The notes under the pieces: model-generated
What the model saw: the letters and a program-made list of their open reading frames with translations, nothing else
What the model was told of the DNA's origin: nothing
The model's database searches: none
Position numbers and translations under genes: made by a program
Assembly: GCF_023078455.1 (NCBI RefSeq)
Contig: NZ_CP095740.1
Coordinates: 4,492,501 to 4,556,500 of the forward strand
Direction of reading: 5' to 3'
DNA from: Luteibacter aegosomatis
GTDB taxonomy: Bacteria > Pseudomonadota > Gammaproteobacteria > Xanthomonadales > Rhodanobacteraceae
DNA: 64,000 nucleotides
Shown here: positions 8,883-17,050 of the stretch, piece after piece
How the letters are laid out: every line of letters starts with the position of its first letter
How positions within the stretch are numbered: the first letter of the stretch is position 1

Positions 8883-9338
8883 TCAGACCACGCCGGTCGA
8901 ACCGAACCCGCCCTCGCCCCGCAGCGAAGGCGCGAATTCCTCCACCACGCGCAACCGCGCGCGGCCTACCGGCACGAGCAATAGTTGCGCAATCCGGTCG
9001 CCCGGCGCGATGGTGACGGTCGCATTTCCGCGGTTCCAGCACGAGATCATCAGCGGCCCCTGGTAGTCGGCGTCGATCACGCCCACCAGGTTACCCATCA
9101 CCAGGCCCTGCTTGTGGCCCAGGCCGGAACGGGGAACGATGAGCGCGCACCACCCCGGATCGCCGATGTGGATGGCCATGCCCGTAGGTACCAGCAGGCT
9201 GTCGCCGGGCGCCAGTGCCGCCGGCGCGTCGAGCGCCGCGCGCAGGTCCATGCCGGCGCTGCCGGGGGTGGCCGGCTCGGGCAGCGGAATGGAATCGCCC
9301 AGGCGCGGGTCGAGGATTTTCAGTTCGATGTCGATCAA
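8883..9338 (-). CDS. dut: Deoxyuridine 5'-triphosphate nucleotidohydrolase (dUTPase)
   Basis: A 151-residue trimeric-type dUTPase. The five motifs are present: AGMDLRA (28-34), PRSGLGHK (69-76), the uridine-binding [11 protein letters not shown] (86-96) with the catalytic Asp, GDRIAQLL (113-120) and the C-terminal arm [10 protein letters not shown] (140-149). It hydrolyses dUTP to dUMP and keeps uracil out of DNA. The frame is open far upstream through coaBC, but the family N-terminus begins at TTG 9338. That codon shares a TTGA overlap with the coaBC stop, suggesting coupled translation from a rare start codon. Confidence 0.95.
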   Translation of the reverse strand: MIDIELKILDPRLGDSIPLPEPATPGSAGMDLRAALDAPAALAPGDSLLVPTGMAIHIGDPGWCALIVPRSGLGHKQGLVMGNLVGVIDADYQGPLMISCWNRGNATVTIAPGDRIAQLLLVPVGRARLRVVEEFAPSLRGEGGFGSTGVV

Positions 9339-10546
9339 GGCGTACGTCCGTTGCCGGAAAGGAAGCGTTCGGCGATGCGCGCCACCAGTTGGCGCGCCAG
9401 CTCGGTCTTGGGCATGCGCGGCAGCGCCGCGTCGCCGTCGGCCCAGTAAAGGTGCAGCGCGTTGTCCGCCACCTCGAAACCACGCCCTTCGCCCACGTCG
9501 TTCGCGGCGATCATGTCCAGGCCCTTCCGGCGCAGCTTGTCCTGCGCGTACTGCGCCAGTTCTCGCGTTTCCGCCGCGAACCCGACGAGGAACGGATGAT
9601 CCTTCCGTGCCGCCAGCGCCGCGATGATGTCGGGGTTTTCGGCCAGTTCCAGGTGCAACGGCGAACCGTCGACCTTCTTCAGCTTGTGGCCGGCGACCTC
9701 GGCGGGCCGATAGTCGCCCACCGCGGCGGCGCCGATGTAGATGTCGCAGCCCTCGCTGGCGAAGAGCACCGCGTCGTGCATCTGGCGCGCGCTGCGCACG
9801 TCGACGCGTTCGACGCCAGGTGGCGTGGGCAGGGAGACGGGACCCGCGACCAGGGTGACGTCCGCCCCCGCGTCGCGTGCCGCGGCGGCCACGGCGAAAC
9901 CCATGCGCCCGGAGCTGCGGTTGCCGATGAAACGTACCGGATCGATGTCTTCGTAGGTCGGGCCCGCGCTGACCACCACCTTGCGCCCCCTGAGCGGCCG
10001 GTCGCCGAAGGACGCCACCAGCAGGTCGCGCAGCTCGTGCGGTTCGAGCATGCGCCCCGAGCCGATGTCGCCGCAGGCCTGGTCGCCGTCGGCCGGACCC
10101 AGGATGCCCACGCCACGCACGCGCAGCGTGCCGACGTTGGCCTGCACGGCCGGATGGGCCCACATCTGCTGGTTCATGGCGGGCGCGACATAGACCGGCG
10201 CCGCCGTGGCGAGCGCCACCGTGGTGAGCAGGTCGTCGGCGAAACCGTGCGCCAGGCGGGCGAGGGTATCGGCGCTGGCCGGGGCGATCAGCAGGCGCTC
10301 GGCCCATTTGGCCAGTTCGATGTGCCCCATGGCGGCCTCGCCGTGCTCGTCCCAGAGGCTCACCCGCACCGGCTGGCCGGAGAGGGCCTGGAACGTGGTC
10401 GGCGTGACGAAGTGCGTGGCGCCTTCGGTCATCACGACGCGAACCTCGGCCTCGAGGTCGCGCAGGCGGCGAACGAGCTCGCACACCTTGTAGGCAGCGA
10501 TGCCGCCGGTGACGCCGATCAGGATGCGACGCTGGCGAAGGCTCAT
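9335..10546 (-). CDS. coaBC: Bifunctional phosphopantothenoylcysteine decarboxylase / phosphopantothenate-cysteine ligase
   Basis: A 403-residue CoaBC. The N-terminal flavoprotein CoaC domain (1 to about 180) shows [10 protein letters not shown], the HIELAKWA helix with the active-site His, the APASADT motif and the [10 protein letters not shown] cap. The C-terminal CoaB domain (about 185-400) begins with [21 protein letters not shown] and continues with SSGRMG, the CMP-binding region. Together the domains turn 4'-phosphopantothenate plus cysteine into 4'-phosphopantetheine for coenzyme A. First gene of the leftward coaBC-dut-algC operon; it diverges from radC. Confidence 0.97.
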   Translation of the reverse strand: MSLRQRRILIGVTGGIAAYKVCELVRRLRDLEAEVRVVMTEGATHFVTPTTFQALSGQPVRVSLWDEHGEAAMGHIELAKWAERLLIAPASADTLARLAHGFADDLLTTVALATAAPVYVAPAMNQQMWAHPAVQANVGTLRVRGVGILGPADGDQACGDIGSGRMLEPHELRDLLVASFGDRPLRGRKVVVSAGPTYEDIDPVRFIGNRSSGRMGFAVAAAARDAGADVTLVAGPVSLPTPPGVERVDVRSARQMHDAVLFASEGCDIYIGAAAVGDYRPAEVAGHKLKKVDGSPLHLELAENPDIIAALAARKDHPFLVGFAAETRELAQYAQDKLRRKGLDMIAANDVGEGRGFEVADNALHLYWADGDAALPRMPKTELARQLVARIAERFLSGNGRTP

Positions 10547-10724
10547 GGCGAAACGGCGCCGATTTCGAAGGGCTGGTTAGCTTAACGGATTGAGCCCGGC
10601 ACCGGAGCAGCCGCACATCCGACGCGTTTTTCAGAATCCTTCTATCGCCACCCGGGCGTGACATCCCTACCGTGTACCGATTGCCGCGAACGCGGGCACG
10701 GTGCCGAACAGGAATAGCGCAGCC

Positions 10725-11462
10725 ATGAAACACGGACTCCCTCGCCCGCGCGGCGTGGCGGACGGCGTTCCCGCCGAGGCCATCGGGCTGCGCACCATTC
10801 CCCAGTGGCCCGAAGGCGAGCGACCACGCGAGCGCCTGCTTCGCCACGGCGTCGGCGCGTTGTCCGACGCCGAGCTGATCGCCGTGCTGCTGGGTAACGG
10901 CTCGGTCGGCCGCGATGCCGTCGCCACCGCCCGTGCGCTTCTGGGCGAGGCGGGCAGTCTCGGCCGCCTGCTCGCCGATCCCGACCACATGCCGACCGTT
11001 CGCGGCGTGGGTCCGGCCAAGCGCGCGCGCATCGTCGCGGCGCTCGAACTCGCTCGCCGTTCGCTGGGCGAGGGGCTGGCCGAGTTGCCGCGGGTGCGGA
11101 GTCCCACCGACAGCGCCGATTACCTCAAGGCGCGGCTGCGTCACCTCCCCTACGAGGCCTTCGCCTGCCTGTTCCTCGACACGCGACACCGCATCCTCGC
11201 CTACGAGGAACTGTTCCGCGGCACCATCGACGCGGCCAACGTGTATCCCCGCGAGGTGGTGCGCGCCTGCCTGCGGCATCACGCCTGCGCGGTGATCCTT
11301 GCCCACAACCATCCCTCGGGCATCGCCGAACCCAGCCGCGCGGACCGGGAGATCACCCGCGTGCTGGTCGACGCGCTTGGCCTGATCGACGTGCGCGTGC
11401 TCGACCATCTCATCATCGGCCACGATGACCCGGTGTCGATGGCCGCACGCGGCCTGCTCTGA
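10725..11462 (+). CDS. radC: RadC/YicR family JAB-domain protein
   Basis: The 245-residue protein has a helix-hairpin-helix-like N-terminus ([21 protein letters not shown] and the [12 protein letters not shown] hairpin) and a C-terminal JAB/MPN+ domain. The metal motif is visible as HNHPSG with upstream Glu in YEELFRGT and downstream SRADREIT. Despite the historical name, a direct role in recombination repair is not established for the family. ATG 10725 has a GGAA-like site; an in-frame GTG at 10701 is a less likely start. It diverges from coaBC, a common arrangement in gammaproteobacteria. Confidence 0.94.
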   Translation: MKHGLPRPRGVADGVPAEAIGLRTIPQWPEGERPRERLLRHGVGALSDAELIAVLLGNGSVGRDAVATARALLGEAGSLGRLLADPDHMPTVRGVGPAKRARIVAALELARRSLGEGLAELPRVRSPTDSADYLKARLRHLPYEAFACLFLDTRHRILAYEELFRGTIDAANVYPREVVRACLRHHACAVILAHNHPSGIAEPSRADREITRVLVDALGLIDVRVLDHLIIGHDDPVSMAARGLL

Positions 11463-11481
11463 ACGACACGCATCCGCCGAC

Positions 11482-12216
11482 CTACGCGTCGGCGCGATTC
11501 AACTCGGCGATGTAGGCATCCAGTTCCTGGCGGCTGGCGAGCCGCCGGGTCTCCGCCGTGCCGAAGCCGATTTCGGTCTCGCCGGCCGCCAGGCGTTCGA
11601 ACGTGGCATCCGCGAAGGCGTCGAGGTCCACGCCGGCCGCTCCACCGGTGAAGTCGGTCCTGACACTGGGCGGCACGATCTCGACGACGTCGATCACCGT
11701 GTTCCGCGACTGGAGGCGCAGGCTGACGGTCAGGGAATGCAGGGCGGCCTTCGTCAGGCTGTAGGTCGGCAACGCGGCGAAGGGCGTGAAGGCGAGACCG
11801 GAGGTCACATTGACCACCGCGGCCGACGGCCGCGTGGCGAAGTGCGGCAGGAGCAGCATGGAAAGGTGCATCGGCGCGTCGAGGTTGGTGGCCAGCTCGG
11901 CCCGATGCGACGCCCAGTCCTGCGCCTCCAGGAAGGGCGGATGACGCTGACCGATGCCCGCGTTGTTGACGAGCACGTCGAGTCCGGGAAAACGCGCGAG
12001 CGCCTCCTCCACCAGGGCGATGCGTCCCGCCTCGCTGGAAACGTCGCCGGGGAGCACGTCCAGGCCGGGCGTGGACCGTTGCGCCGCCAGCAACGTGTCG
12101 ACGCGTCGGCCGGCGGCGACCACGCGGCTTCCGTGTGCCAGAAAACGTTTGGCGAGGGCCAGGCCGATGCCCGTGCCGCCACCGGTGATGAGTACCGTCC
12201 GACCCGCGATCCGCAT
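11482..12216 (-). CDS. Short-chain dehydrogenase/reductase
   Basis: A 244-residue classical SDR. The NAD(P) loop TGGGTGIG is at residues 11-18, NNAGIG follows, and the catalytic Ser and YSLTK (Tyr-x3-Lys) are present after VNVTSGLAF. The sequence resembles DltE-type SDRs annotated as oxidoreductases; the substrate is unknown. It is divergent from the AraC-family gene with 135 nt between starts, and such pairs are usually regulator and target. It converges with radC. Confidence 0.87.
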   Translation of the reverse strand: MRIAGRTVLITGGGTGIGLALAKRFLAHGSRVVAAGRRVDTLLAAQRSTPGLDVLPGDVSSEAGRIALVEEALARFPGLDVLVNNAGIGQRHPPFLEAQDWASHRAELATNLDAPMHLSMLLLPHFATRPSAAVVNVTSGLAFTPFAALPTYSLTKAALHSLTVSLRLQSRNTVIDVVEIVPPSVRTDFTGGAAGVDLDAFADATFERLAAGETEIGFGTAETRRLASRQELDAYIAELNRADA

Positions 12217-12351
12217 TGAAAATCTCCTCGAAAAGGTGGCCGGCAGTATGAAATCGAGGGGCTTCGGGCTGGATACCGGAACCTGGCCGTTTCTTGCCCG
12301 ATCCTGCTCGCCTGGCTAAGGTCGTCGCACCTGACCGCGAAAGAGAAGGGC

Positions 12352-13323
12352 ATGCCGGAGTCACTGCCGGATATCCTGCTGCGCCACACGAAGGGCCAGC
12401 CGGAGCAAGGCGCCTATGCGACGGCCGTCGACGGGCTGACCATCCTGCGCTCCGATCACCCGAAGCCGCCGACCTACCGGGTGTCCCGTCCCGGGCTATG
12501 CGTCGTCGCTCAGGGTGCGAAGTGGGCGGCCTTCGGTGACGACAGGCTCGAATACCGGGCGGGACAGGCCCTGTTGATCGGCGTGGAGACCCCTTCGATC
12601 GGACGGGTGGTCGAGGCGAGTCCCGACCGCCCCTGCCTCGTCCTGATGATCGAGCTGGACGTCGCGCTGCTCCGAGGCGTCGCGGAGGACATGGCCCCGC
12701 CGCCCCGGGCCAGCGCCAAGCCGTGCCGAGGCGTCTTCGTCACGGACTTCCAGGGCGCCCTCGCCGACTGCGTCCTGCGCCTGGCCCGATTGCTCGATAC
12801 GCCCCGGGCGATTCCGCCGCTCCTCCCCGGCATCCTGCGCGAGATGTGCTACTGGCTTCTCGCCGGACCGCACGCCGGCGACGTCGCGCGAATCGCGCTG
12901 GCCGGCAGCCCGACGCGCCCTGTCGTCGACGCCATGCAGCACCTGCGCGAGCGGTTCAGGGAGCCCGTCCGTATCGCCGAACTGGCCGCGCTCGCGCGGA
13001 TGAGCGCCTCGGCCTTCCATCGCCAGTTCAAGGCGCTGACCTCCCTCACCCCCTTGCAGTATCAGAAACGGCTACGCCTGATGGAGGCGCGCCGCCTCAT
13101 GATCGTGCACGCGTGCCACGTCGAGACCGCGGCGTTCGAGGTCGGCTACGAGAGCCCCTCCCAGTTCAACCGGGAATACGCCCGGCTCTTCGGCGCCCCG
13201 CCGAAACGGGATGTGGTCCGCTCGCGAGCCACGTTCGCCGGGGACCCGGCAGAACGAAAAAAAGACGGCGCGAGTGCCGCTCGCGCCGTCATGGGTCACC
13301 TGTCGAGGGAGGGGCTTCGATAA
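12352..13323 (+). CDS. AraC-family transcriptional regulator (AraC_N type)
   Basis: A 323-residue regulator. Residues about 20-175 match the AraC_N sensor domain (the ILRSDHPKPP and VVAQGAKWAAFGDD strands), and residues about 190-285 hold the two helix-turn-helix motifs (LARMSASAFHRQFKALT and AFEVGYESPSQFNREYARLFG). It probably regulates the divergent SDR gene. The last 35 residues after PPKRDVV are charged, unlike the family, and are encoded across a perfect inverted repeat that reads as a terminator for the opposite strand. The natural protein may therefore carry a low-information tail or its real end may be slightly different. Confidence 0.88.
   Translation: MPESLPDILLRHTKGQPEQGAYATAVDGLTILRSDHPKPPTYRVSRPGLCVVAQGAKWAAFGDDRLEYRAGQALLIGVETPSIGRVVEASPDRPCLVLMIELDVALLRGVAEDMAPPPRASAKPCRGVFVTDFQGALADCVLRLARLLDTPRAIPPLLPGILREMCYWLLAGPHAGDVARIALAGSPTRPVVDAMQHLRERFREPVRIAELAALARMSASAFHRQFKALTSLTPLQYQKRLRLMEARRLMIVHACHVETAAFEVGYESPSQFNREYARLFGAPPKRDVVRSRATFAGDPAERKKDGASAARAVMGHLSREGLR
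13257..13290 (-). terminator. Leftward rho-independent terminator inside the AraC 3' end
   Basis: An 11-bp perfect stem (GACGGCGCGAG / CTCGCGCCGTC, 5-nt loop) at 13264-13290 is flanked on its left by seven A residues (13257-13263). Read on the minus strand this is a strong hairpin followed by a U-run; on the plus strand no T-run follows. Confidence 0.7.
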
Positions 13324-13498
13324 CCCGACGTGCCTTGGGCCGGGGAGACACCGGGCACGGAGAGAAGTGTGACGGCCGTCGATGACAGCGCCATGACGTG
13401 CCGGAAAACACCATGTGACGGATGGGGTGCGGCGCGACTTATGCACATTGGCCCCGATGTCCACTTGCCCGTCACAGCTGCGACCCGAACGCAAGTCG

Positions 13499-13520
13499 AT
13501 TTATCAAATTACTGATAAAT
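13499..13520. promoter_or_regulatory. Perfect AT-rich dyad upstream of argS
   Basis: ATTTATCA and TGATAAAT form perfect 8-bp arms around a 6-nt spacer (AATTAC). It could be an operator or part of an unwinding element. No family-specific consensus is recognised with confidence. Confidence 0.5.
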
Positions 13521-13601
13521 AACGATTTTTCTTGTTACGCATCGATGTCAACAGGGCATGGAAGCGGCCATGCACTTCGGCGGCGGTTATTGCCCACAGA
13601 G

Positions 13602-13610
13602 TTATCCACA
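13602..13610 (+). promoter_or_regulatory. Consensus DnaA box
   Basis: TTATCCACA is the exact high-affinity DnaA-box 9-mer. A second site, TTATGCACA at 13439-13447, fits the relaxed consensus in the same orientation. Binding is not shown; a single 9-mer is expected by chance now and then. Confidence 0.45.
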
Positions 13611-13702
13611 GGGCCGTGGACAGCGGGAAACCTCCTCGGCGGGAGGTCTCGCAGGCCCTTTCTGATAGGATTGCCGGTTCCCATGTCCGCGTTGCGACTC
13701 CC

Positions 13703-15391
13703 GTGAAACAAGCGCTCAACCAACTCGTCCTGCAGGCCATCGGCGCGCTGCGGGAGTCCGGCAAGCTGCCGTCCGATTTCGTCGCCCCGTCGTTCGTCAT
13801 CGAGCGTACGCGCAGCCGCGAGCACGGCGATTTCGCGACCAACGCGGCCATGATGATGGCCAAGGCCGCCGGCCGTAAACCCCGGGACATCGCCACCGAC
13901 CTCGTGGAGGCGCTACCCGCCTCCCCCACGGTGGGCAAGGTGGAGGTCGCCGGCCCGGGCTTCATCAACTTCTTCCTCGCGCCGGCCGCCTACCACGCCG
14001 AGATCGCGAAGACGCTGGCCGAGGGCGATCGCTATGGCCGCAACCGCGACGGCGCCGGCCGCGTGGCGGGCGTGGAATTCGTCTCGGCCAACCCCACCGG
14101 TCCGCTGCACGTCGGGCACGGCCGCGCGGCCGCCATCGGCGACAGCATCAGCCGCCTGCTCGACGCGACCGGCTGGAAGGTCACGCGGGAGTTCTACTAC
14201 AACGACGCCGGCGTGCAGATCGCCAATCTCGCGCTGTCCACGCAGTTGCGCGCGCAGGGCGTCGGCCCCGACGACGCGCGCTGGCCGGAGTCGGGCTACC
14301 GGGGCGACTACATCGTGGACGTGGCCCAGGCCTTCCTGGCGAAGGCCTCGGTCGAAGCCGACGGCGAGACCGTCACGGCCACCGGTGACGTCGACAACCT
14401 CGACGACGTGCGTCGCTTCGCCGTCGCCAGCCTGCGCCACGAACAGGACCTCGACCTGAAGGCGTTCGGCGTCGGCTTCGACGTGTATTACCTCGAATCG
14501 TCGCTGTACACCGAAGGCAAGGTCGACGAGACGGTGCGCGAGCTGGTAGCGCACGGCCACACCTACGAGGAAGGCGGCGCGCTCTGGCTGCGTTCCACCG
14601 ATTTCGGTGACGACAAGGACCGCGTGATGCGCAAGTCCGACGGCACCTACACCTATTTCCTGCCCGACGTCGCCTATCACCGTACCAAGTGGCAGCGCGG
14701 CTACGAGCGCGCCATCACCGAGCTGGGTTCCGACCACCACGGCTCGCTGGCCCGCGTGAAGGCCGGACTGCAGGCGCTGGACGCCGGCATCCCGAAGAAC
14801 TGGCCCGAATACGTGCTGCACCAGATGGTGACGGTGATGAAGGGCGGCGAGGAGGTGAAGATCTCCAAGCGTGCCGGTTCGTACGTGACCTTGCGCGATC
14901 TCATCGACGAAGTGGGCCGCGACGCCACGCGCTACTTCCTCATCGCGCGCAAGGCCGACTCGCAACTGGTGTTCGACATCGACCTGGCCCGCTCGCAGAG
15001 CAACGACAACCCGGTCTATTACATCCAGTACGCCCACGCCCGCGCCAGCCGCGTGTTCCGCGAACTGGCCGATCGCGGCCTCGCGACCCAGCGCGCCAAC
15101 GGCCTGGCGAAGCTCGACCTGCTCGCCACCGAGCACGAACAGACGCTGATGTTCGAGTTGTCCCGTTACCCCGAAGTGGTCGAGGCGGCCGCGGCCAATC
15201 TGGAACCGCACCTGATCGCGCAATACCTGCGCGAGCTCGCTGGCGCGCTGCACAGTTACTATCACGAGCACAAGTGGATCGTCGACGACGCCGATCTGCG
15301 TGACGCGCGCCTCGCGATGGTGGCCGCCACGCAGCAGGTGCTTCGCAACGGTCTTGATCTGCTGGGCATTTCCGCCCCGGAGAGCATGTAA
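13703..15391 (+). CDS. argS: Arginyl-tRNA synthetase
   Basis: A 562-residue class I aminoacyl-tRNA synthetase. The HIGH-type motif is HVGHG at residues 136-140 within [15 protein letters not shown], and the KMSK-equivalent KISKRAG lies near 387. The N-terminal Add-1 domain and the C-terminal DALR anticodon domain (ending [13 protein letters not shown]) are complete. The frame is open upstream to 13532, but GTG 13703 gives the normal [13 protein letters not shown]-terminus and family length. It is followed without a gap by the SPOR-domain gene, an arrangement common in Lysobacterales. Confidence 0.97.
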   Translation: MKQALNQLVLQAIGALRESGKLPSDFVAPSFVIERTRSREHGDFATNAAMMMAKAAGRKPRDIATDLVEALPASPTVGKVEVAGPGFINFFLAPAAYHAEIAKTLAEGDRYGRNRDGAGRVAGVEFVSANPTGPLHVGHGRAAAIGDSISRLLDATGWKVTREFYYNDAGVQIANLALSTQLRAQGVGPDDARWPESGYRGDYIVDVAQAFLAKASVEADGETVTATGDVDNLDDVRRFAVASLRHEQDLDLKAFGVGFDVYYLESSLYTEGKVDETVRELVAHGHTYEEGGALWLRSTDFGDDKDRVMRKSDGTYTYFLPDVAYHRTKWQRGYERAITELGSDHHGSLARVKAGLQALDAGIPKNWPEYVLHQMVTVMKGGEEVKISKRAGSYVTLRDLIDEVGRDATRYFLIARKADSQLVFDIDLARSQSNDNPVYYIQYAHARASRVFRELADRGLATQRANGLAKLDLLATEHEQTLMFELSRYPEVVEAAAANLEPHLIAQYLRELAGALHSYYHEHKWIVDDADLRDARLAMVAATQQVLRNGLDLLGISAPESM

Positions 15392-16126
15392 ATGGCAACA
15401 CGCAAGAAGGGCAAGGGCCGTCAGGCGGTCCGCAACGGTTCCGGCGGCATGCCGGGCTGGGGCTGGGCGCTGATCGGCATCCTGGCCGGTGCCGTGCTGA
15501 TGGCTTTCGCCATGCACGGCAGCCTCATCCCCATGAAGAAGGACGGTCCCGAGCCGAATCCCCAGGCCACGGCGCAGAAGGGAAGCGATCCGGGCGTGGC
15601 CGACCAGGCCGAGCCGGAGAAGCCCAAGAAGCCGTCGTACGACTTCTATTCGGTGCTGTCCGAGAAGGAAGTGCGCATTCCGGATGCGGAGATCCACGCC
15701 CAGGCCAGCGCCGAGGCGCAGCAGAAACAGCAGGCGGCGCAGGCCGCCCAGCAGCAGGCCGCCGCTCAACAGGCTGCCGTCGCACAGCAACCGGCGGTGT
15801 CCCCCGCCGTGAATCCGAACCTGCCCAAGGCCTCGACCCAGACCGTGACGGCCACGCCCTCGCAGCCGGCACATCCCGCCGCGCAGAGCGGATCGGGTTA
15901 CCTGCTCCAGGTGGGTGCATTTCCGAGCGCGTCCGATGCGGAATCGCTGAAGGCCAAGCTCGCGCTGCAGGGTTTCGTGGCGAACGTGCAATCGGTGAAG
16001 GTCGGCAACCAGACCTACAATCGCGTGCGCCTCGGGCCGTTCAAATCGGCGACCGACCTGGAAAGCACGAAGCAGCGCTTGCAGTCGGCGGGGATCAGCG
16101 CGATCGCCTTGAAGGAAGGCGGCTGA
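15392..16126 (+). CDS. SPOR-domain membrane protein (FtsN-like)
   Basis: A 244-residue bitopic inner-membrane protein. It has a short basic cytoplasmic N-terminus, one transmembrane helix (WGWALIGILAGAVLMAFAM, about 24-42), a periplasmic Pro/Lys-rich linker and a Gln/Ala repeat tract (about 105-135). The C-terminal SPOR domain (about 168-243) includes YLLQVGAFPSASDAE and YNRVRLGPF. SPOR domains bind denuded septal glycan, and the architecture resembles FtsN. The start codon directly abuts the argS stop, so the pair is one operon. A strong bidirectional terminator follows. Confidence 0.93.
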   Translation: MATRKKGKGRQAVRNGSGGMPGWGWALIGILAGAVLMAFAMHGSLIPMKKDGPEPNPQATAQKGSDPGVADQAEPEKPKKPSYDFYSVLSEKEVRIPDAEIHAQASAEAQQKQQAAQAAQQQAAAQQAAVAQQPAVSPAVNPNLPKASTQTVTATPSQPAHPAAQSGSGYLLQVGAFPSASDAESLKAKLALQGFVANVQSVKVGNQTYNRVRLGPFKSATDLESTKQRLQSAGISAIALKEGG

Positions 16127-16140
16127 GCGTTCACCGATTC

Positions 16141-16172
16141 AAAAAAAAGCCCGCTTCGGCGGGCTTTTTTTT
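16141..16172. terminator. Bidirectional rho-independent terminator
   Basis: Eight A residues, a GCCCGC-TTCG-GCGGGC stem-tetraloop and eight T residues. It is symmetric and serves both argS-SPOR (plus) and the speA-dehydrogenase unit (minus), which converge here. Confidence 0.95.
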
Positions 16173-16189
16173 GGCCCCTGCAAAAAGCC

Positions 16190-17050
16190 TCAGCCTTTTC
16201 GCTTCAACCGGATCAACGCCGAGATGTCGTCGTCGCCATAGCCCTGCGACATCAGCTCGCCGAAATCCGCCAGCGATTGCTCGATGACGGTGCGGTTCGT
16301 TCCCGCCTCAGTGGCGATGCCGCGCACGATGCCCAGGTCCTTGTGCAGCAGCGCCAGCTTGAAGCCCACCGAGAACTCGTTGCGCAGCATCGTGGCGCCA
16401 CGCTTGTCGAGGAACCAGTTGCCCGCCGCACCGGCGGCGAGCGTCGGGATGAGGCGGTCGGCCTCGAGACCCAATGCCTCGCCAAGCGCGAGGCCTTCGG
16501 TCACGGCATGCGCGATACCGGCGACGAGCACCTGGTTGACCGCCTTGGTGGCCTGGCCGCTGCCCACCGGCCCCATGTGGGTGATGCGCGCGCCGTAGGC
16601 CTCGAGCACGGGACGCGCGCGCTCCAGCACGGCGGCATCGCCGCCCACCATCACCGATAGCTTGCCGTTCTTCGCGCCTTCGACACCGCCGGACACGGGC
16701 GCGTCGAGAAAATGCACGCCCGCGTCGGCCAGCCGCGCCGAGGCTTTCTGCGCCGTGGCGGGCGCCACGGTGGAGTGGTCGATGACGATGCTGTCCTTGC
16801 GCAGCGACGGCAACAGCGCCTCGACCACGCCGATGACGTCGGCATCCGCGCTCACGCACAGCACGATCAGGTCGCAGGTGCCGGCGATGCCCGCCATGTC
16901 GGGGGCCTGCACGCCGAGTTCGTTCGCCAGTTCGCTGGCCTTGGCTTGCGTGCGGTTGCCCACGGCGGTCAGCAGGCCTCTATCGTGCAGGTGCCGCGCC
17001 ATCGGGGCACCCATCGCGCCCAGGCCGATGAAGGCTGCCTTGATCGTCAT
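16190..17050 (-). CDS. Beta-hydroxyacid dehydrogenase (3-hydroxyisobutyrate dehydrogenase-like)
   Basis: A 286-residue protein with the NAD(P) Rossmann loop FIGLGAMGAPMARHL at residues 7-21, the substrate motif DAPVSGGVEGAKNG near 115-128, and the GSGQATKAVNQ helix carrying the catalytic Lys near 168. This is the 3-hydroxyisobutyrate/tartronate-semialdehyde/6-phosphogluconate dehydrogenase-like family. The precise substrate (hydroxyisobutyrate, succinic semialdehyde or similar) cannot be assigned. Its ATG abuts the stop of speA, so it is the second gene of the leftward speA operon. Confidence 0.88.
   Translation of the reverse strand: MTIKAAFIGLGAMGAPMARHLHDRGLLTAVGNRTQAKASELANELGVQAPDMAGIAGTCDLIVLCVSADADVIGVVEALLPSLRKDSIVIDHSTVAPATAQKASARLADAGVHFLDAPVSGGVEGAKNGKLSVMVGGDAAVLERARPVLEAYGARITHMGPVGSGQATKAVNQVLVAGIAHAVTEGLALGEALGLEADRLIPTLAAGAAGNWFLDKRGATMLRNEFSVGFKLALLHKDLGIVRGIATEAGTNRTVIEQSLADFGELMSQGYGDDDISALIRLKRKG

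Larger units (their letters stand above)
13324..13702. other. AraC-argS intergenic region, AT-rich, with DnaA-box-like sites
   Basis: This 379-nt gap has no convincing gene. Its centre (13497-13540) is strikingly AT-rich for this genome and contains a dyad. Two 9-mers match the DnaA-box consensus on the plus strand: TTATGCACA at 13439-13447 and TTATCCACA at 13602-13610. The TTGACA complement at 13546-13551 is a possible leftward -35, without a good -10. The argS leader occupies the right end. Confidence 0.6.

Noticed and set aside
6566..9016. Very long open frame antisense to algC and dut
   Set aside because: It is a high-GC shadow: low-complexity His/Arg/Gly-rich translation, no motifs, and the opposite strand encodes complete AlgC and dUTPase.
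13324..13702. Possible chromosomal replication origin
   Set aside because: Only two DnaA-box-like 9-mers and no dnaA, dnaN, gyrB or rpmH nearby; reported as a regulatory curiosity instead.
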